Source: Paragorgia papillata (taxonomy: Eukaryota; Cnidaria; Anthozoa; Scleralcyonacea; Coralliidae). Taken from it: a DNA stretch of 64,000 nucleotides. A program made the translations under genes and the position numbers. Of the stretch, positions 63,311 through 64,000 are shown one piece after another. Within the stretch, counting starts at the first letter, position 1, and every line of letters begins with the position of its first letter. The stretch covers positions 928,001 to 992,000 of the forward strand of contig JAWNZC010000470.1 in the NCBI GenBank assembly GCA_035771165.1, in the 5' to 3' direction. The notes beneath the pieces are model-generated. The model had not been told where the DNA came from and did not search any database. It saw only the letters and a program-made list of their open reading frames with translations.

Positions 63311-64000
63311 GTAAGATTAAATAATATCCAAGTAGTTCATTTGAGTCTGCACGCAGGCTAATACTGTAATAGTTCCCGAGCCATGGCGCGAAACGTGGTC
63401 TGAAGCCTGCAGCGAGGATGCTAATCTTGCTCTGCGTGTTAAAAAAAAAATTCATGTGAACAAATTTGAGTTCACTTGCGTGATTTGGATTGTTGGGCAC
63501 TGGCAACATTGGACCAGTAACATAAACTGACTCGTGGATGTCATCATGCATTTAAAATACACCGTTGTTATTGTGAAATGATTTTTTCTAAAACAACGTT
63601 AATTCTTAACGAAAAAAGTACTTTGAGAGAAAAACATTTTGAAAAGAAAAGAAGCGAAAGATGGAAACGTATAGTAGTAACTGGCGTAAGCCGTTGCGGC
63701 CAGCCGGACACACCTACTGATTTTATCTCTTTTATACGGGTAAATTGTATATAATAACCAGTTCCTAACACAAGAGTGAGAATAGGATCGCGTCAGTTAT
63801 CTATGAACGCGAGGGAATGTTGTGTTAACATATTTCTAGTATTCGAATGAAGTTTTACTTCAGTAGTATATTGTAGGTAAGGAATAATTTACTCAAATGA
63901 AGCTCAGTCGTTACATGAGGTCCTGCATGATGATGCCGTAGACGACAAAAGCTTAACATTTATATATTTTTTGAAATAAAAAAAATATATAACACAGAGG
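63311..64000. other. AMPK intron 12 (partial) to window end
   Basis: After the donor CCGTGTAAGA at 63311 no further AMPK exon is found; the expected WHLGIRS block is absent. TCTGCACGCAGGCTA at 63347-63361 is a lone end of the TAGCC family, and AAGCCTGCAGCGAGG near 63402 may be its remnant partner. Nothing else was recognised. Confidence 0.55.

Overview
This is animal nuclear DNA: long AT-rich introns, consensus GT-AG splice sites, short conserved coding exons and very many non-autonomous DNA transposons. Five protein-coding genes were reconstructed exon by exon. The repeat landscape (TTAA-flanked miniature elements with a CTGGCTAACGCCAG core, hAT elements with CAGTGGCGGA-type ends, TAGCC foldbacks) and the intron-rich, vertebrate-like gene structures suggest an invertebrate, most likely a cnidarian. 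The species cannot be named from the sequence, and the clade assignment is inference. Layout, left to right: (1) 85-1310, minus: the 5' part of an AP-1 clathrin adaptor medium (mu) subunit gene, three exons, running off the left edge. (2) 1693-3140, plus: a two-exon C3HC4 RING/coiled-coil protein, divergent from the adaptor gene across about 380 bp. (3) 6007-11215, minus: a complete four-exon FAM32A orthologue (116 aa). (4) 12581-45964, minus: a complete thimet oligopeptidase/neurolysin-type M3 metallopeptidase, 25 coding exons and 667 aa spread over 33 kb, with HEFGH and the third zinc ligand intact. (5) 46267-63310, plus: the 5' part of the AMPK catalytic alpha subunit gene, 12 exons and 398 codons, covering the whole kinase domain and the autoinhibitory region; the C-terminal regulatory domain lies beyond the right edge. 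The peptidase and AMPK genes are divergent, with 302 bp between start codons. All five are housekeeping-type genes (vesicle coat, ubiquitin ligase-like, RNA-associated small protein, cytosolic peptide breakdown, energy sensing). They do not form an operon or one pathway. Most of the remaining sequence is repeats. At least six hAT-type elements have 8-bp target duplications. There are many TTAA-flanked foldbacks, TA-flanked foldbacks with CAGTC/CAGTG ends, five TAGCC-ended foldbacks with 9-bp (Mutator-like) duplications, three LINE fragments, tRNA-derived SINEs and several minisatellites. Several insertions are nested and can be resolved to the base. The most interesting items are: the TAGCC foldback family, whose members share only the outermost bases but each carry their own long palindrome, and whose largest member (47003-48090) carries an exon-like zinc-finger fragment as a Pack-MULE would; a 4-kb inverted-repeat element in AMPK intron 1 whose arms are arrays of about 98-bp units; and a repeat motif with hammerhead-like sequence beside a LINE 3' end.
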